Assembly (NCBI GenBank): GCA_963662175.1
Contig: OY759215.1
Location: 54,391,213 to 54,455,212, forward strand
DNA from: Aradus depressus
Taxonomy: Eukaryota; Arthropoda; Insecta; Hemiptera; Aradidae
Direction: 5' to 3'
Length of the DNA: 64,000 bases
Made by a program: the position numbers and the translations under genes. The notes beneath the pieces are model-generated. The model worked only from the letters and a program-made list of their open reading frames with translations, did not search any database and was not told the DNA's origin. Shown here one piece after another: positions 1 through 10,560 of this stretch; position 1 is the first letter of the stretch, and each line of letters opens with the position of its first letter.

Positions 1-360
1 GCAAGTTAGGTACAGCACACTCTAGCGGTGACAGAAGGCACTCACTACTGGCCTTGATTGTGATCCCTAAGTGGGAAGAAGTTCAGATTACTCAATAACA
101 GATGCCGCTTTTCACGGCGACATAGAACTGTGGCTGTCTTCTTTGACTATATAATATATAGTCAAAGAATATATTATATTCTCAAACCCGTAGCAAATCA
201 AATAATAATTTTATTTTTCTTCTAGTTTAGTTATTTGAGAAGGGAGTGTCGAAACATCAAACATTATGACGATTTTGTATGAATTATGTATTTTCGTGAC
301 TACTGATTACGAACCTGAAATTACTATTTAGTCAATCAATAATAATTATTTAGGTTAGGT
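1..360. other. AT-rich noncoding DNA with a palindrome
   Basis: No coding signal is visible. Positions 141-167 form a perfect odd palindrome with 13-bp arms (ctttgactatata / tatatagtcaaag). The rest is unremarkable AT-rich sequence leading into a SINE. Confidence 0.6.
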
Positions 361-362
361 TA

Positions 363-700
363 GGTTTTATGACTCATGCCCGGGCTTTAACTACGAGGTC
401 ATACCGCCTACTACCAGAGCGCTCTTTCGTCACTCTGGTGGACATGAGCCCGACTCTACACTGTGGGAATCCTAAATTTTGCCTACCCTAAATTTTTATT
501 CATCTAGGGTAGGGGTCTTTAACGAGTACCTGACATCGTACAGGCTCGGGACCATCGCTTAACGTCCCATCCGAAGGACGGCGTGCTTAAATTTATTTTA
601 CCTCCCAGATAAAATAAACTAAGGGCCTCGGTCGGGCTACGAACCCACGACCTTGAGCTCAGAAGTCAAGCACGCATACCACTGAGCTACCGGCGCCCTC
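363..700 (-). mobile_element. tRNA-derived SINE, family 1 (near full length)
   Basis: Read on the minus strand this begins with a tRNA-like head (ggtagctcagtggta, then a B-box-like gggttcg region, here mutated) and ends with the family's conserved tail (agcccgggcatgagtca). The same head, body and tail recur at 38.66-38.98 kb, 17.1-17.4 kb and 34.8-35.1 kb. The body contains two short hairpins, ccctaggtgaa...tttagggt and ccagag...ctctgg, that are kept between copies. Pol III transcription is inferred from the A and B boxes. Confidence 0.85.
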
Positions 701-711
701 TAATAATTATT

Positions 712-1687
712 TATTTTGGGTTAAAAAAAAAACAATAGTTGACTTAAATAGGGGCTAAATCGTCCTAGAATGCCTTCAAGCACTGGAGTCCCTGACGGAC
801 CAGAATAGAGTGGAATTGAGATGGGTGCCAGGCCCCCGGGGGTTTGAGGGCAACGAAAGTGCTGATCAACTGGCCCAGTCAGGAGCTGACGGTAAACCTA
901 TAGGACCGGAACCCTTCTGCGGGATCTCTAAGAGCACCGCAAGGGCGGCAATAAATGGTTGGCTGACCAGGAATCACATCCAGTTCTGGAGAGGAGTCCC
1001 AAAGCAAAGACATTCAAAACTCTTTATAGCGGAACCCTCAGAGAAAAGGAGCCGAGAACTCCTGAATATGAGCAGAATGGATCTAAGAGCTATATACAGG
1101 GCTGATTACAGGACACTGTCATATGAACAAACACCTATACAATATGGGCATCGCTAGAAGCCCTCTGTGCAGGAAATGTGGCGAGGAAAATGAAACTCCG
1201 GTTCATATTCTAAGCCAGTGCGGGTCACTAGAAAGCAGACGTTTCCACTGCTTCTGGTCTGCCATAACAGAACCGAAGCAGGTAATGGAAGGAACCTGCA
1301 GAAAAATCCTGGACTATATCAAAGATACAGGGCTGCTGTAGGGACCAACACACACAGGTCACACAATAGGCCTACTCTGACCGCGGTGACACAAGTCGAC
1401 TCTCGGAAAAAAAAAATAATAAAAAATAAAAATAAAAAAAATAAATAGGGGCTTCTGAATCCTCAAACTAAATTTTGTATGGAAAAATTCATTACATCGG
1501 AAGTTGTCAGGGTTTTTATTTCAAACCACCTCATCTGACCGTGGAAAACCTCGAGCATGCTGTCCTTCGGATAGTGCCGAGCATGTACGATGTCAGGTAC
1601 CCTTACTCTAGGTGAATAAACCTAGGTAGGCAAAATTTAGGGCTTTCACAGTAGAGTCAACTATTGTTTTTTTTTAGCCCAAACTAT
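712..1687. repeat. Inverted arms flanking the LINE fragment
   Basis: Positions 712-744 (tattttgggtt, A-run, caatagttgact) are the reverse complement of 1655-1687 (agtcaactattg, T-run, agcccaaacta). The LINE fragment and one end of a family-1 SINE lie between the arms. The pair looks like the remains of a foldback element that was later entered by the LINE. Confidence 0.55.
745..1453 (+). mobile_element. 5'-truncated LINE with RNase H tail and 12-bp target duplication
   Basis: The 12-mer taaataggggct occurs at 745-756 and again at 1442-1453. It brackets a segment that ends in an A-rich tail (1407-1441), the expected signature of target-primed insertion. The inside codes, in two frames, for the end of a LINE ORF2. 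Frame one (about 810-1100) carries the last part of an RNase H domain (WVPGPRGFEGNESADQLA). After a frameshift near 1100 the second frame has the terminal zinc knuckle (CRKCGEENETPVHILSQC) and stops at 1341. RNase H places it in the I/R1/Loa group rather than Jockey or CR1. Reverse transcriptase and endonuclease are absent, so this is a dead 5'-truncated copy. Confidence 0.85.
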
Positions 1688-1835
1688 CGATTGGTTTTGG
1701 AGAGGGAGTGAAATATAATTGATTAATCCGTTCTGAGGAAGTAGTGATACCTGTCAACCAGAGTGACGAAAAAGCGCTCTGTTAGTAGGCGATATGTCCA
1801 CGAAATTATATTTCGGGCATGAGTCACAATAACTA
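1529..1835 (+). mobile_element. Family-1 SINE copy, interrupted
   Basis: Positions 1529-1655 match the central SINE body (gagcatgctgtccttcgg, gtacgatgtcaggtac) and 1753-1835 match the 3' part (gacgaaaaagcgctctg, cgggcatgagtcacaataac). About 97 bp of another repeat (family B, see 33 kb) lie between the two halves. The tRNA-like head is missing. Confidence 0.7.
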
Positions 1836-2560
1836 ATTGAAAAAAAAAAACTTTTGTGTAACGTCGCAAGTATAGCAGGTTTGAGATGAAAAATAATACA
1901 TAAAGGCCTTGCATATCGTACCAACCATCATAGTTTCTAAGGGGTTCTAGGATTCTGCCAAACAACTATAACAAGATCTTGTTCTCAAAATGTAACCTTA
2001 AAGGCACCAAGGATGTCCACTATAAATTAGAGTCAGTCCATTTATCACAATTCAGTTCTGAGGCTTTTTGTTTGAATGCCGAATCACAAGTACAAATCTT
2101 GCCTTTACCATTTAGTAGGTTTTTTTCATTTTTCCAAATACATGCTGGACAATGGTTAACACGCTTTGTAACGTGGATAACACTGCTGTTTTGAAATCTC
2201 TCAAGATCTAAAAATAACGTAGAAAAAGTATGTCCGTTTTTAACTAACAGTTTTTAATAATTTTATTACATGCACGTAAAAGTTGTTAAACATTTTGCAA
2301 AACAACAACCTGGTGACCTGAACACGTACTAATGTAACTCCGTACAAATTATTCAACGGAAACATAATCCAAGGTATGTTAAGGACAACTTGGCCTATAA
2401 AATACAAACATGTAAACAGGTTACCATGTTGTCTATTTCTAGCTTTCAAAAGCAAGTATAACACGAACTCCACTCAAGGCCCCGGTGAAAATAAGCTAGA
2501 AGTAGGCCTATTCTCATTAAAGTTTAGCAAAATGATAGTTTTCATTAATATCAACAGTTA
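1836..2560. other. Noncoding DNA, no feature recognised
   Basis: Short open frames here have no recognisable domains or splice context. I see no RNA gene and no repeat shared with the rest of the window. Confidence 0.5.
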
Positions 2561-3505
2561 AAAACAAGCACCTGCGGACTTAAGGTGAGTAGTGAAGATA
2601 CAGGTACAGATTAAGGAGGCAAAGTACAAGCCTGCCCTAAAAACAAGCACCTGCGGACTTAAGGTGAGTAGTGAAGATACAGGTACAGATTAAGGAGGCA
2701 AAGTACAAGCCTGTCCTAAATACAAGCACCTGCGGACTTAAGGTGAGTAGTGAAGATACAGGTACAGATTAAGGAGGCAAAGTACAAGCCTGCCCTAAAA
2801 ACAAGCACCTGCGGACTTAAGGTGAGTAATGAAGATATAGGTACAGATTAAGGAGGCAAAGTACAAGCCTGCCCTAAAAACAAGCACCTGCGGACTTAAG
2901 GTGAGTAATGAAGATACAGGTACAGATTAAGGAGGCAAAGTACAAGCCTGCCCTAAAAACAAGCACCTGCGGACTTAAGGTGAGTAATGAAGATATAGGT
3001 ACAGATTAAGGAGGCAAAGTACAAGCCTGCCCTAAAAACAAGCACCTGCGGACTTAAGGTGAGTAATGAAGATATAGGTACAGATTAAGGAGGCAAAGTA
3101 CAAGCCTGCCCTAAAAACAAGCAACTGCGGACTTAAGGTGAGTAATGAAGATATAGGTACAGATTAAGGAGGCAAAGTACAAGCCTGCCCTAAAAACAAG
3201 CACCTGCGGACTTAAGGTGAGTAATGAAGATATAGGTACAGATTAAGGAGGCAAAGTACAAGCCTGCCCTAAAAACAAGCACCTGCGGACTTAAGGTGAG
3301 TAATGAAGATATAGGTACAGATTAAGGAGGCAAAATACAAGCCTGCCCTAAAAACAAGCACCTGCGGACTTAAGGTGAGTAATGAAGATATAGGTACAGA
3401 TTAAGGAGGCAAAGTACAAGCCTGCCCTAAAAACAAGCACCTGCGGACTTAAGGTGAGTAATGAAGATATAGGCACAGGAGGCAAAGTACAAGCCTGCCC
3501 TAAAA
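2561..3505. repeat. Tandem array, 79-bp unit, 12 copies
   Basis: The phrase acaagcacctgcggactt starts at 2564 and then every 79 bp (2643, 2722, 2801, ... 3433), giving 12 copies. The last is shortened by an internal deletion. Units differ by only a few substitutions (gtagtgaagatac versus taatgaagatata), so the array is young or homogenised. Each unit carries a CACCT...AGGTG inverted pair and the string aaggtgagta, a good match to a 5' splice-site consensus. No open frame runs through the array. Confidence 0.97.
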
Positions 3506-3644
3506 ACTCAAGAGCGCCTTGCAGAGGTGGCCCACCTCAAAATCACTGGTATCTCTTAACAACGCAGATGCTAATTCACACTATCAATAGTTTCGTATTG
3601 AACTCTATTTCAAAATACAGAAGGCAGATTTTGAAAGAACCTAT

Positions 3645-3850
3645 TTGAAGAGAGTTTTGATTAAATCAATAATATAAGATGGAAGTATTAGATAAAAGGC
3701 AGTTAGGCCCGTAGTAAAATGGTCTCGATTACAGCTAAAATCTATTCAGACCTCGGGCATGTGATATCATCTCGAGTTTCAAGTTTATCACTACTTACGA
3801 TTGTTTTCGAGTTAGAGCGCTCACGAATCCACATTTACTGATATAATGAA
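3645..3850 (+). repeat. Interspersed repeat, family D
   Basis: The segment shares the order gattaaatcaataatat..., gtattagataaaa..., ccgtagtaaaatggtct, then ...attgttttcg...agagcgctc with 24215-24440, and in reverse with 31205-31445. No coding content is seen. Confidence 0.5.
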
Positions 3851-3956
3851 GGAAATGGTCATGGGTCATCAAAATCTGTAATTTCGTTGGAAAACTCGAT
3901 CTTGATTTTTTTTTCACGATTTGAATACTTTCTTATAGCCTCAACTATAGCTATAA

Positions 3957-4140
3957 GAAACCCCCTGCTCACTTTTACCCCCTGCTCACTTTTACCCCCT
4001 GCTCACTTTTACCCCCTGCTCACTTTTACCCCCTGCTCACTTTTTACCCCCTGCTCACTTTTACCCCCTGCTCACTTTTACCCCCTGCTCACTTTTACCC
4101 CCTGCTCACTTTTTACCCCCTGCTCACTTTTACAGGGGGT
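3957..4140. repeat. 17/18-bp minisatellite (ccccctgctcactttta)n
   Basis: About ten head-to-tail copies of ccccctgctcactttta occur, two with an extra T. The array ends in cagggggtaaaag, the reverse complement of the unit boundary, so the last unit can fold into a hairpin. It makes a long open frame (LLTFTPCSL repeats), which I take to be a by-product of the repeat. Confidence 0.95.
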
Positions 4141-4199
4141 AAAAGCACCACTCTCCCTAGGACGGCGATTGAAAGTGATTAGTGATCTCCGAGTTTTAC

Positions 4200-4345
4200 C
4201 CTAAAATCAAATTTGATATACAATGGAAAAATACGTACAAGTTCATGAAAAATCCTGCATTGGACCAATGCGCAAAATTACGCTACACCTAAAAAAAAAA
4301 TTCAAATATACAAGGGGGATATCAAATTAAAAATTGTTACAAAAA
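4200..4345 (+). repeat. Interspersed repeat, family C
   Basis: The blocks tacgtacaagttcatgaaaa, tcctgcattgga, atgcgcaaaatta and gggggatatcaaattaaa recur in the same order, twice, at 22.20-22.64 kb. No coding potential is seen. Confidence 0.5.
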
Positions 4346-4958
4346 TAAATAAATGTAGGGGGGCGGGAAGGGGGGATCAGTGTGACATTGTGCCAGGGAG
4401 GGAGGAGCGAGGCAAAAATGTTCAAAAATTGCGTTGCGTAATTATGGACGGCCCCTAGGCAATTGATTAAGGAATGATTTAAGCTAAACAGAATGAAGGT
4501 TAGGTTGGGCTGTCTTCCTTGAAAGGGGCTGGCCATGTTGAAACATTTCCTTGGTTCTGTTAACTCAATAAATCTGTCTCAACTTACACACGTCTGGGGG
4601 CCACCCACAAATGCAGACAAATATGTAAACAATCCGTACATCTCATTCCTCCCATTGCCCTTCGCATTATCCCCATTTTTTTTTTACTTTTAATGCCTCC
4701 TTGACAGAAACGAAGGAACGACAAGTATCCTCGACCTCACTTATATAACCCCACCTGGATAGCAATGAATAATAAAAAAAAAAAATAAAAAATAAAAAAA
4801 GTAGGTTACTAACGTTATCTTCCTGTGGTTAGTAACTTTAGGTTGGATAATTTTAGAAATTTCTACTAAAAGAAATGACATGCATAGAATATCTGCGTCT
4901 TTTGGAAATGGATTGCCATCACTGGTGGCTGCCATTGATAGGCTAAATTATTATTAAA
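4346..4958. other. Noncoding DNA
   Basis: The stretch is low complexity in places (G-rich near 4360-4410, A/T runs near 4680 and 4780). No gene, RNA or shared repeat was recognised. Confidence 0.5.
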
Positions 4959-5127
4959 TTTTTTTTTTCCTTATGTACGACCTAGTTATTTACAACATCC
5001 ATGGCCCCGGGGGGGAATTCTATCTATAAAATAAAACTCACTCTCGAATGGGATTCGAACCCGCAAACCATGGGGAGACCATGGGACCAAAGACATACGC
5101 TCTAGGCCGCACGGCCACCATGAAGGC
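4959..5127 (-). mobile_element. tRNA-derived SINE, family 2
   Basis: Read on the minus strand: catggtggccgtgcggcc (A-box region), then gcgggttcgaatcccat (B box at 5051-5061 on the plus strand as ggattcgaacc), a short body, cgtacataagg and a poly(A) tail (T-run at 4959-4968). A second copy with the same head and tail is at 59.95-60.09 kb. The head resembles tRNAs with a long variable arm (Ser or Leu type); that source is inferred. Confidence 0.8.
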
Positions 5128-5559
5128 TTCGATACCTTCAATTTAGAAAATCCATTAGTATTTTTTGAAAAATACTACTTTTAGATTAGACCGCCATTTG
5201 TACATATTTTCTGCGCAGGTTTTTCATGACACATCTATTTATTTTTTTCTCTTTGGGCTACTTAGCTATGTTCCTGTGCCAAATTCCATGTCTGTAGGCG
5301 AAAAACCATGCGCCCTAGAGAATGTCATTATGAAAATGTTGAAAAACTAACATCCAATTCATATTGAGAACTTCAGTAACTTTAATTTGACACCCCAATA
5401 ATATTTCTGGTGCATCGCAACTCTGCGCATATTTCCGGCACTGTATTTTTCAGAAATTTGTAATATACTTCAAGTATCAGTCTTTGTTTATGTTTAACAA
5501 TTATAAATATAACTTTTCCTCCAGATATTGTGAAGTGTTACATTAGAGAGCACTTTTTA
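5128..5559. other. Noncoding DNA
   Basis: A 61-codon frame at 5165-5350 has no recognisable domain and no splice signals of note. Nothing else was identified. Confidence 0.5.
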
Positions 5560-6090
5560 AATCCCCAGCTGTACCAAGTATATGAGAAGTTATACTCGTA
5601 TAATCAGCCACAAATTTAATGTTGAGTATTCACCGGAATTTTATATTTTGAGGCCCATTGAGTCCAAAAATATGCAAAAAAATCCTATCTATAATAACTT
5701 CTGATAGAATTTATGAATTGACACCAAATTTTCTACGTGAATCCATAAGTCAATAAGAAAGACACCTATCAATTTTCAGCAACATCTGTTAAAGGGAAGG
5801 TAAAGATCAGAGTAGGGGGATTGTAATAATTGACACTAATAGATGCATATGCAATAACATACCGACATTATGTATGAATCCAGGACCAAATAAGGATTAA
5901 GTGGCCGAAGGGCAGGGGGCTCAACTAAAAAACACATAACTGTCGATCTAATGAATGCATCATCACGAAATTTAGTATGAGGATTCATAAGTCAATGAGT
6001 AAAGCACCAATTAATTTTTAACCAAATTGGTGGATTGATTTTACGGGGAGAGCGAAAACTTATATGATTAATCCGCGATGCGGAAGTACA
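5560..6090 (+). repeat. Interspersed repeat, family B (multi-subunit)
   Basis: The segment carries the family's ordered blocks: ccccagctg...agttatac..., aattttatattttgagg, tctgatagaatttatgaattgacaccaaa, catctatcaattttcagc-like strings, then atgaatgcatcatcacgaaa and ggattcataagtcaatgag. The block 'titration of ~140-150 bp' (...gacacgaaatt...tatgagg.ttcataagtcaatga...attttcagccaaa) is repeated with divergence inside the copy. Related copies lie at 32.93-33.35, 33.95-34.48 and 47.08-47.96 kb. Confidence 0.6.
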
Positions 6091-6189
6091 TTGTTTTTAT
6101 ATTTCCATCTTTGTGAAGGGATATTTTTTCAATATAGGGGCAATTGCACGATAAATTCCTCATTGATATATCTAAATGGAGGTAGAATT

Positions 6190-6580
6190 AAGAGGGGGTG
6201 GTCAAGTCAACCGTGCCCTCGCTGTCGAGCCAGAAGCTGGAAGTGGTGTTCAAGGGGATCGCTAGGTACAGTAGTACTTCCCTGGCGGAGAAAGAAGCAA
6301 GCATTATGGCCTGCAGTCGTCCCCGGCGCCCCAACGAACTACATCAAGCGAACGCCCTACATTTATCCCGAGCTCTCTCGGTGCGCCAAGAAAATTAAGG
6401 TCAGCTGGGAATGACGGCTGACCGTCGCAGCGGTCGCTCCTAGCCTACCACAGCAACATATATTTTATTTTACTATATAATTTTTTCTTTATTTGTTAAT
6501 AAAATTTTTAGGCCCTTTTTTCCCTAACGATTCGGTGAAGGAGTCGTGGCCTCCACCGGAGGTCGGCCACCAAAAAAAAA
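6190..6580 (+). mobile_element. Probable 3' end of a retroelement
   Basis: A GC-rich block (6190-6430) in AT-rich surroundings passes into AT-rich sequence with an AATAAA at about 6499 and ends in an A-run (6571-6580). This layout fits the coding end plus 3' UTR of a non-LTR element. The protein frames (6064-6414 and 6198-6398) have no motif I can name, so the family is not assigned. Confidence 0.4.
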
Positions 6581-7456
6581 GTACAGTAGCATCATCAGAG
6601 ATCCAGCAACGAGGTCGGCGGTAAACGAAACTTAAACAGCATTGTCGAGAGTACGGTTAGAGATATAGAAGGAGCCTCAACACTAATACTAACTTTCAAA
6701 AAACTTTTTTTTTTGTTTTAAATCGTATTTTACATAATCATGTAATGTCGGTCAGATTAATGCACAGTACTTGTAGGATAATGAATAATGTGACATATTT
6801 GCACAAGTACAGATTGCAACACTTCTGTCGACTAACCCACATTTCCAAATGTCACACCATGTTTGTATAAAAAAGAAAACAGCCTTCACACAATATCGGG
6901 AAGAATCCCACACACAATTCATGCCAAATTAGGGCGGGCTTGGGTTTTTTTCTCATTTCGCTGTCACTCAACATTTCGAAACCGGATTACTTCTTATATC
7001 AATTAAATCATTTGAAAATTATGTATTTAATCATTTAATTTTGCTAGGTATATTAATTGAAATTTCGGACTCTCCGTATTACTCTCATACGCATTATCCA
7101 TGGTAGTAGGAAGTATACAGCAGCATTGGCACCCCAGTGTTTTTTTTTATAACAACTAAAATAATTATTGAATTTGAAAACCTATCCATAAAATTATTCA
7201 CGTAGGGATTAAGAATTTTCCCCCTTTTTAGCTGGAATTTCTTAGCCTTGAACAAATCCTGGATTAACTTGATGCTCTTAATGTGTTTTATTAGCCCTAC
7301 TTAATTTTTTGAATAGCTCTTTTTTTTGTGAGACTTATGTTCAGTGATATGTTTGAACATTATTAGACAAATATTATTGTATTACTTTCTTATACATTAG
7401 TATAAAAAAGATTTATTGTAATTGTGCGTTAATAATATTTGGATTTGTATTTGAAG
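6581..7456. other. Noncoding AT-rich DNA
   Basis: No open frame above 60 codons and no shared repeat was found. It may be the intron before the candidate exon at 7457. Confidence 0.5.
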
Positions 7457-7522
7457 GTACGATGAAGGGATCTCAAGTGAGATGAGAAGAACGTATTGGT
7501 TTGATCCAGAGAAATGTCCCTG
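7457..7522 (+). CDS. Candidate internal exon of an unrecognised host gene
   Basis: A 66-bp segment is bounded by an acceptor (tttgtatttgaag) and a strong donor (gtaagtat). One frame is open throughout and reads YDEGISSEMRRTY followed by WFDPEKCP, with one base left over at the 5' end and two at the 3' end. The rich, non-repetitive composition looks coding. Length divisible by three would allow it to be a cassette exon. I do not recognise the peptide, and no partner exon was found nearby, so the gene would have to have long introns. It could also be a chance open stretch with good splice sites. Confidence 0.35.
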
Positions 7523-8340
7523 GTAAGTATTACCCAAGAGTCGTCTAATGCATTCACACACCTCTCACTGGCTATCTGTACTTGTCAAGTAGAGCTTTGT
7601 ACCAGCCAACATGGTACATAATACCACTTATTACACAGATAGCCAGGTATCTCTGTTTGAGTTATGAGCTCTCCTATATTGTTTAGGTTGTGTACGAGTA
7701 TGTCTACATCTCATTAATGTGTAACAAGAGCAGGGTTAATGTTTTTCACTTTGGACCTACCAGACTGTAGTGATGGACAAAAGGAGGATGGAGGAGTAGC
7801 TCATATCACTTGTTATTTCTACTTTGAAATAGTAGTTATAAATAACAGATACATCTGTTGAACTATCTCATGAAACTGAGAGTTGAACAACGGAACAGTG
7901 ACAATACCTAGCAGTTCAAAAGTATTTATTTTGTATATCTTTTGTTGGTTCGAAGACTTATGATAGTTATCTCAATACCCTCTCTTGAAATACAATTTTT
8001 TTTATACTTTATATTCTATTTTAACTTACAAGAAGAGTATTTACGTATTTTATTTTACTTTGTTTCTCTGAAGAAACTTCCTCTCTAGTTTTATATGTTT
8101 TAATATTCCTAATAAATATTTGTATAATAATAATAATTGTCATTGTTACAAAAATTAAAACAATTTATATTTATGGATTTATACGTTTTGAAGGGATTTT
8201 GAAACTAGTAGATAGATATCAAGTATAATTAATTTTCCAAGTCAATTTTATTGTTTTAAATAATTTTATGAGACATTTTAAGCTCTTAAAATTATAAAGA
8301 TTTATTATAGATTATTATTTCTTAGTAAAGTTTTGAAAAA
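7523..8340. other. Noncoding AT-rich DNA
   Basis: No coding or RNA signal was recognised; it would be the downstream intron if the exon at 7457-7522 is real. Confidence 0.45.
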
Positions 8341-8348
8341 AAAAAGAA

Positions 8349-8409
8349 AAGAGGCCATTAAGAGTTAAGAGGCCATTAAGAGTTAATTAGAGAAATATAA
8401 ATGTTAATG

Positions 8410-8438
<29 letters not shown>
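8349..8438. repeat. 18-bp duplication and poly(A) tract
   Basis: The unit agaggccattaagagtta occurs twice in tandem (about 8350-8385). An uninterrupted A-run of nearly 30 bases follows at about 8409-8437. The A-run may be the tail of an old retroposed insert, but no target duplication was found. Confidence 0.6.
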
Positions 8439-8440
<2 letters not shown>

Positions 8441-9020
8441 TAAGAAAGCAAAGAATAATAATGTAAACAATAATAAGTTATATCTAAATTATAAAGAAAA
8501 TCAGAGGTTCAACTGGGAAGAAGAAACAGTAGAGTAACAATCTGTCCAATGGAGTGTGAGACCTATAGGAAGACGAGAACTATCTCTCGGAGCTAAAGAT
8601 ATACTATCTTGCTTTAGGAATCAGAGATTTGTTGAATTAGGAGTTACTGGAAAAGGTAATGGGAAATGTTTATAGGTTAAAAAGGTATTTTATTTCTTGT
8701 TATAAGAACGTATATCACAAAACTATTACTTATTAAATTTGTGTTTGACTATAGATTGAGTAAAGTTTCATAAGACTCTATAATGACTATTGTAGAGAAG
8801 AAGAGGAGCGCTGGGCGGTGCTCTCCGCCGGTGCTCGAGCCATGGTACATTTAAGAGGAGCTGGGGGTGGTGCTGGAGCCATGGTACAGTTAAGATAAAT
8901 TACAATTCTTTTTTAATTTTTGTGGATGCTTTGAAAAGTAAACGAGAATCAACTTTCTGATAAAAACAATAAATTAAGTAGCAAAAGGTGGAAGGGGGAC
9001 AAAAAGAAGTCATATTTACA
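8439..9020. other. Noncoding DNA with a short imperfect duplication
   Basis: Around 8810-8897 two diverged copies of a unit of about 45 bp occur (aggagcgctgggcggtgctc...gagccatggtacattt and aggagctgggggtggtgctg...gagccatggtacagtt). Nothing else was recognised. Confidence 0.5.
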
Positions 9021-9767
9021 AACTAGCAGTATTACCCGACGTTGCCCGGGGAACTTTGAATGTTTCCCATAATATTTCTCATGCGATTCCAAGGCATTTC
9101 TTCGACAGTACATACATTATCTTGCAATTTTTAATTATTCACATGGAATTAGGCATATACCCCTTCAAATCCCGGAAAAAGACAATGATGCTTATTGTTT
9201 TGGGATCAATCATGTCCTCCAGTCCTGTTCAACAATGTACCAATTCCCATTTCGAACCAAATACGCTATCTTGGGTTCTACCTGGACAGCCGACTAACTT
9301 GGAACCCCCATACTCGACTGAAACGCCAAGAACTGAACAGACGATTTGGACAACTATACAGACTTCTTAACAGAAAATCTAAACTGTCTACAGCGAACAA
9401 ACTTATTATATACAAGACAATTATACGACCGATATGGACATATGGACTTGAGCTATGGGGCTCAGCCAAGCCATCAAACATCAAGCGGATCCAATCCAAA
9501 GTCCTTAGAACCATTGTAGATGCTCCCTTTTTTGTTTCCAACCTTACACTCCATAACGACCTCAAAGTTCATTTTGTCCAAGATCTCATCAAATCCCGTT
9601 TTTCCAAGTTCCACACCAACCTCTCCTTCCACAATAATCCTCTTGCCAAATCCTTATCATCACAATCTCATCCGCATAATCCTCCAAGAACTTTGTATGT
9701 GTTGAGGAAGTGTTGTTACATTAAATAAGGGTTCACACAGCATTTAACTTCCTTCTTTTATTATTCC

Positions 9768-9799
9768 TGACGTTTCGAGCCTTCGCTCATTTTCACAGA
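9768..9799 (-). ncRNA. Hammerhead-like core, left arm copy
   Basis: On the minus strand: tgtgaaaatgagcgaaggctcgaaacgtc. Stem II is gagc/ggctc-like with loop gaag, followed by the invariant GAAA. The first conserved box is degenerate (GUGAAAA against CUGANGA), so this copy is probably not a working ribozyme. Confidence 0.35.
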
Positions 9800-10009
9800 T
9801 GTTATCCTTTAATTTTTCTTTTCATAATTTTCTATTGTTACCAAAATAATTTGTCCATTCTTAAAATATTTAGACCCATGTGTTCTAGGATTTTGTCAAG
9901 ACTGTCTTGACAAAATCCTAGAACACATGGGTCGACTAAATATTTGTTAAGTCGCGAGTTGAGTGTGGGTGAATTCGGGAACACGCCGAGACAATCGATA
10001 GGAGTCGGC

Positions 10010-10400
10010 GGGACTCTTGAACTACATGAGTCAGTAAGCAGTTGGTCACCACGCGGGGTGGACTGAGTTGGTTGAGTTGGCTGTTACCACGCGGGTATAA
10101 AGTGAGTCGTCTCTTAACAACGAGAGGGACCAGTTGGTCACCACGCGGGGTGGACTGAGAGTCTGGGTCGAGCCAGCACGCGGTGTGCGGAATGGATTCG
10201 TCCTTATTACCACGCGGGTATAAGGTGAGTCGTTAGTTACCATGCGGAAGTGAGTTGGTTATTACCACGCGGGTATAAAGTGAGTCGTCTGTTACCAAGC
10301 ACAGTAAGTGAGTGACTTGTGTAGTTCCCACGCGGTATGGGACTTATTATTGAACAACTGACTTTGTGTTCGTTACCACGCGGTTTTGTAATAAGGGAGT
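10010..10400. repeat. Irregular ACCACGCGG repeats
   Basis: The string accacgcgg, often followed by gtataaagtgagtcgt or ggtggactgag, recurs about eight times at uneven spacing between the arms of the 915-bp element. Unit lengths vary, so it is a scrambled or higher-order array rather than a simple satellite. Confidence 0.75.
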
Positions 10401-10528
10401 TGACCAAATAAATATATCTGTTGCTCTACTCTAAGTTCTCATTAACCTGTACCCACCAATATTTTAAGAATGGACAAATTATTTTGGTAACAATAGAAAA
10501 TTATGAAAAGAAAAATTAAAGGATAACA

Positions 10529-10560
10529 TCTGTGAAAATGAGCGAACGCTCGAAACGTCA
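10529..10560 (+). ncRNA. Hammerhead-like core, right arm copy
   Basis: The core reads ctgtgaaaatgagcgaac then gctcgaaacgtc. Stem II gagc/gctc is perfect, and GAAAC is followed by GUC, a permitted cleavage triplet. The first box is GUGAAAA where CUGANGA is expected, and only a weak stem I can be drawn. Activity is doubtful. Confidence 0.35.

Noticed and set aside
2561..3505. CRISPR-like array
   Set aside because: Repeats are directly adjacent with no unique spacers and the DNA is eukaryotic.
3887..4204. 105-codon frame over the minisatellite
   Set aside because: It is a product of the 17-bp repeat (LLTFTPCSL units) and has no other coding sign.
5041..5125. Functional tRNA gene
   Set aside because: The head is followed by the SINE body and A-tail also seen at 60 kb, so it is a retroposed SINE.
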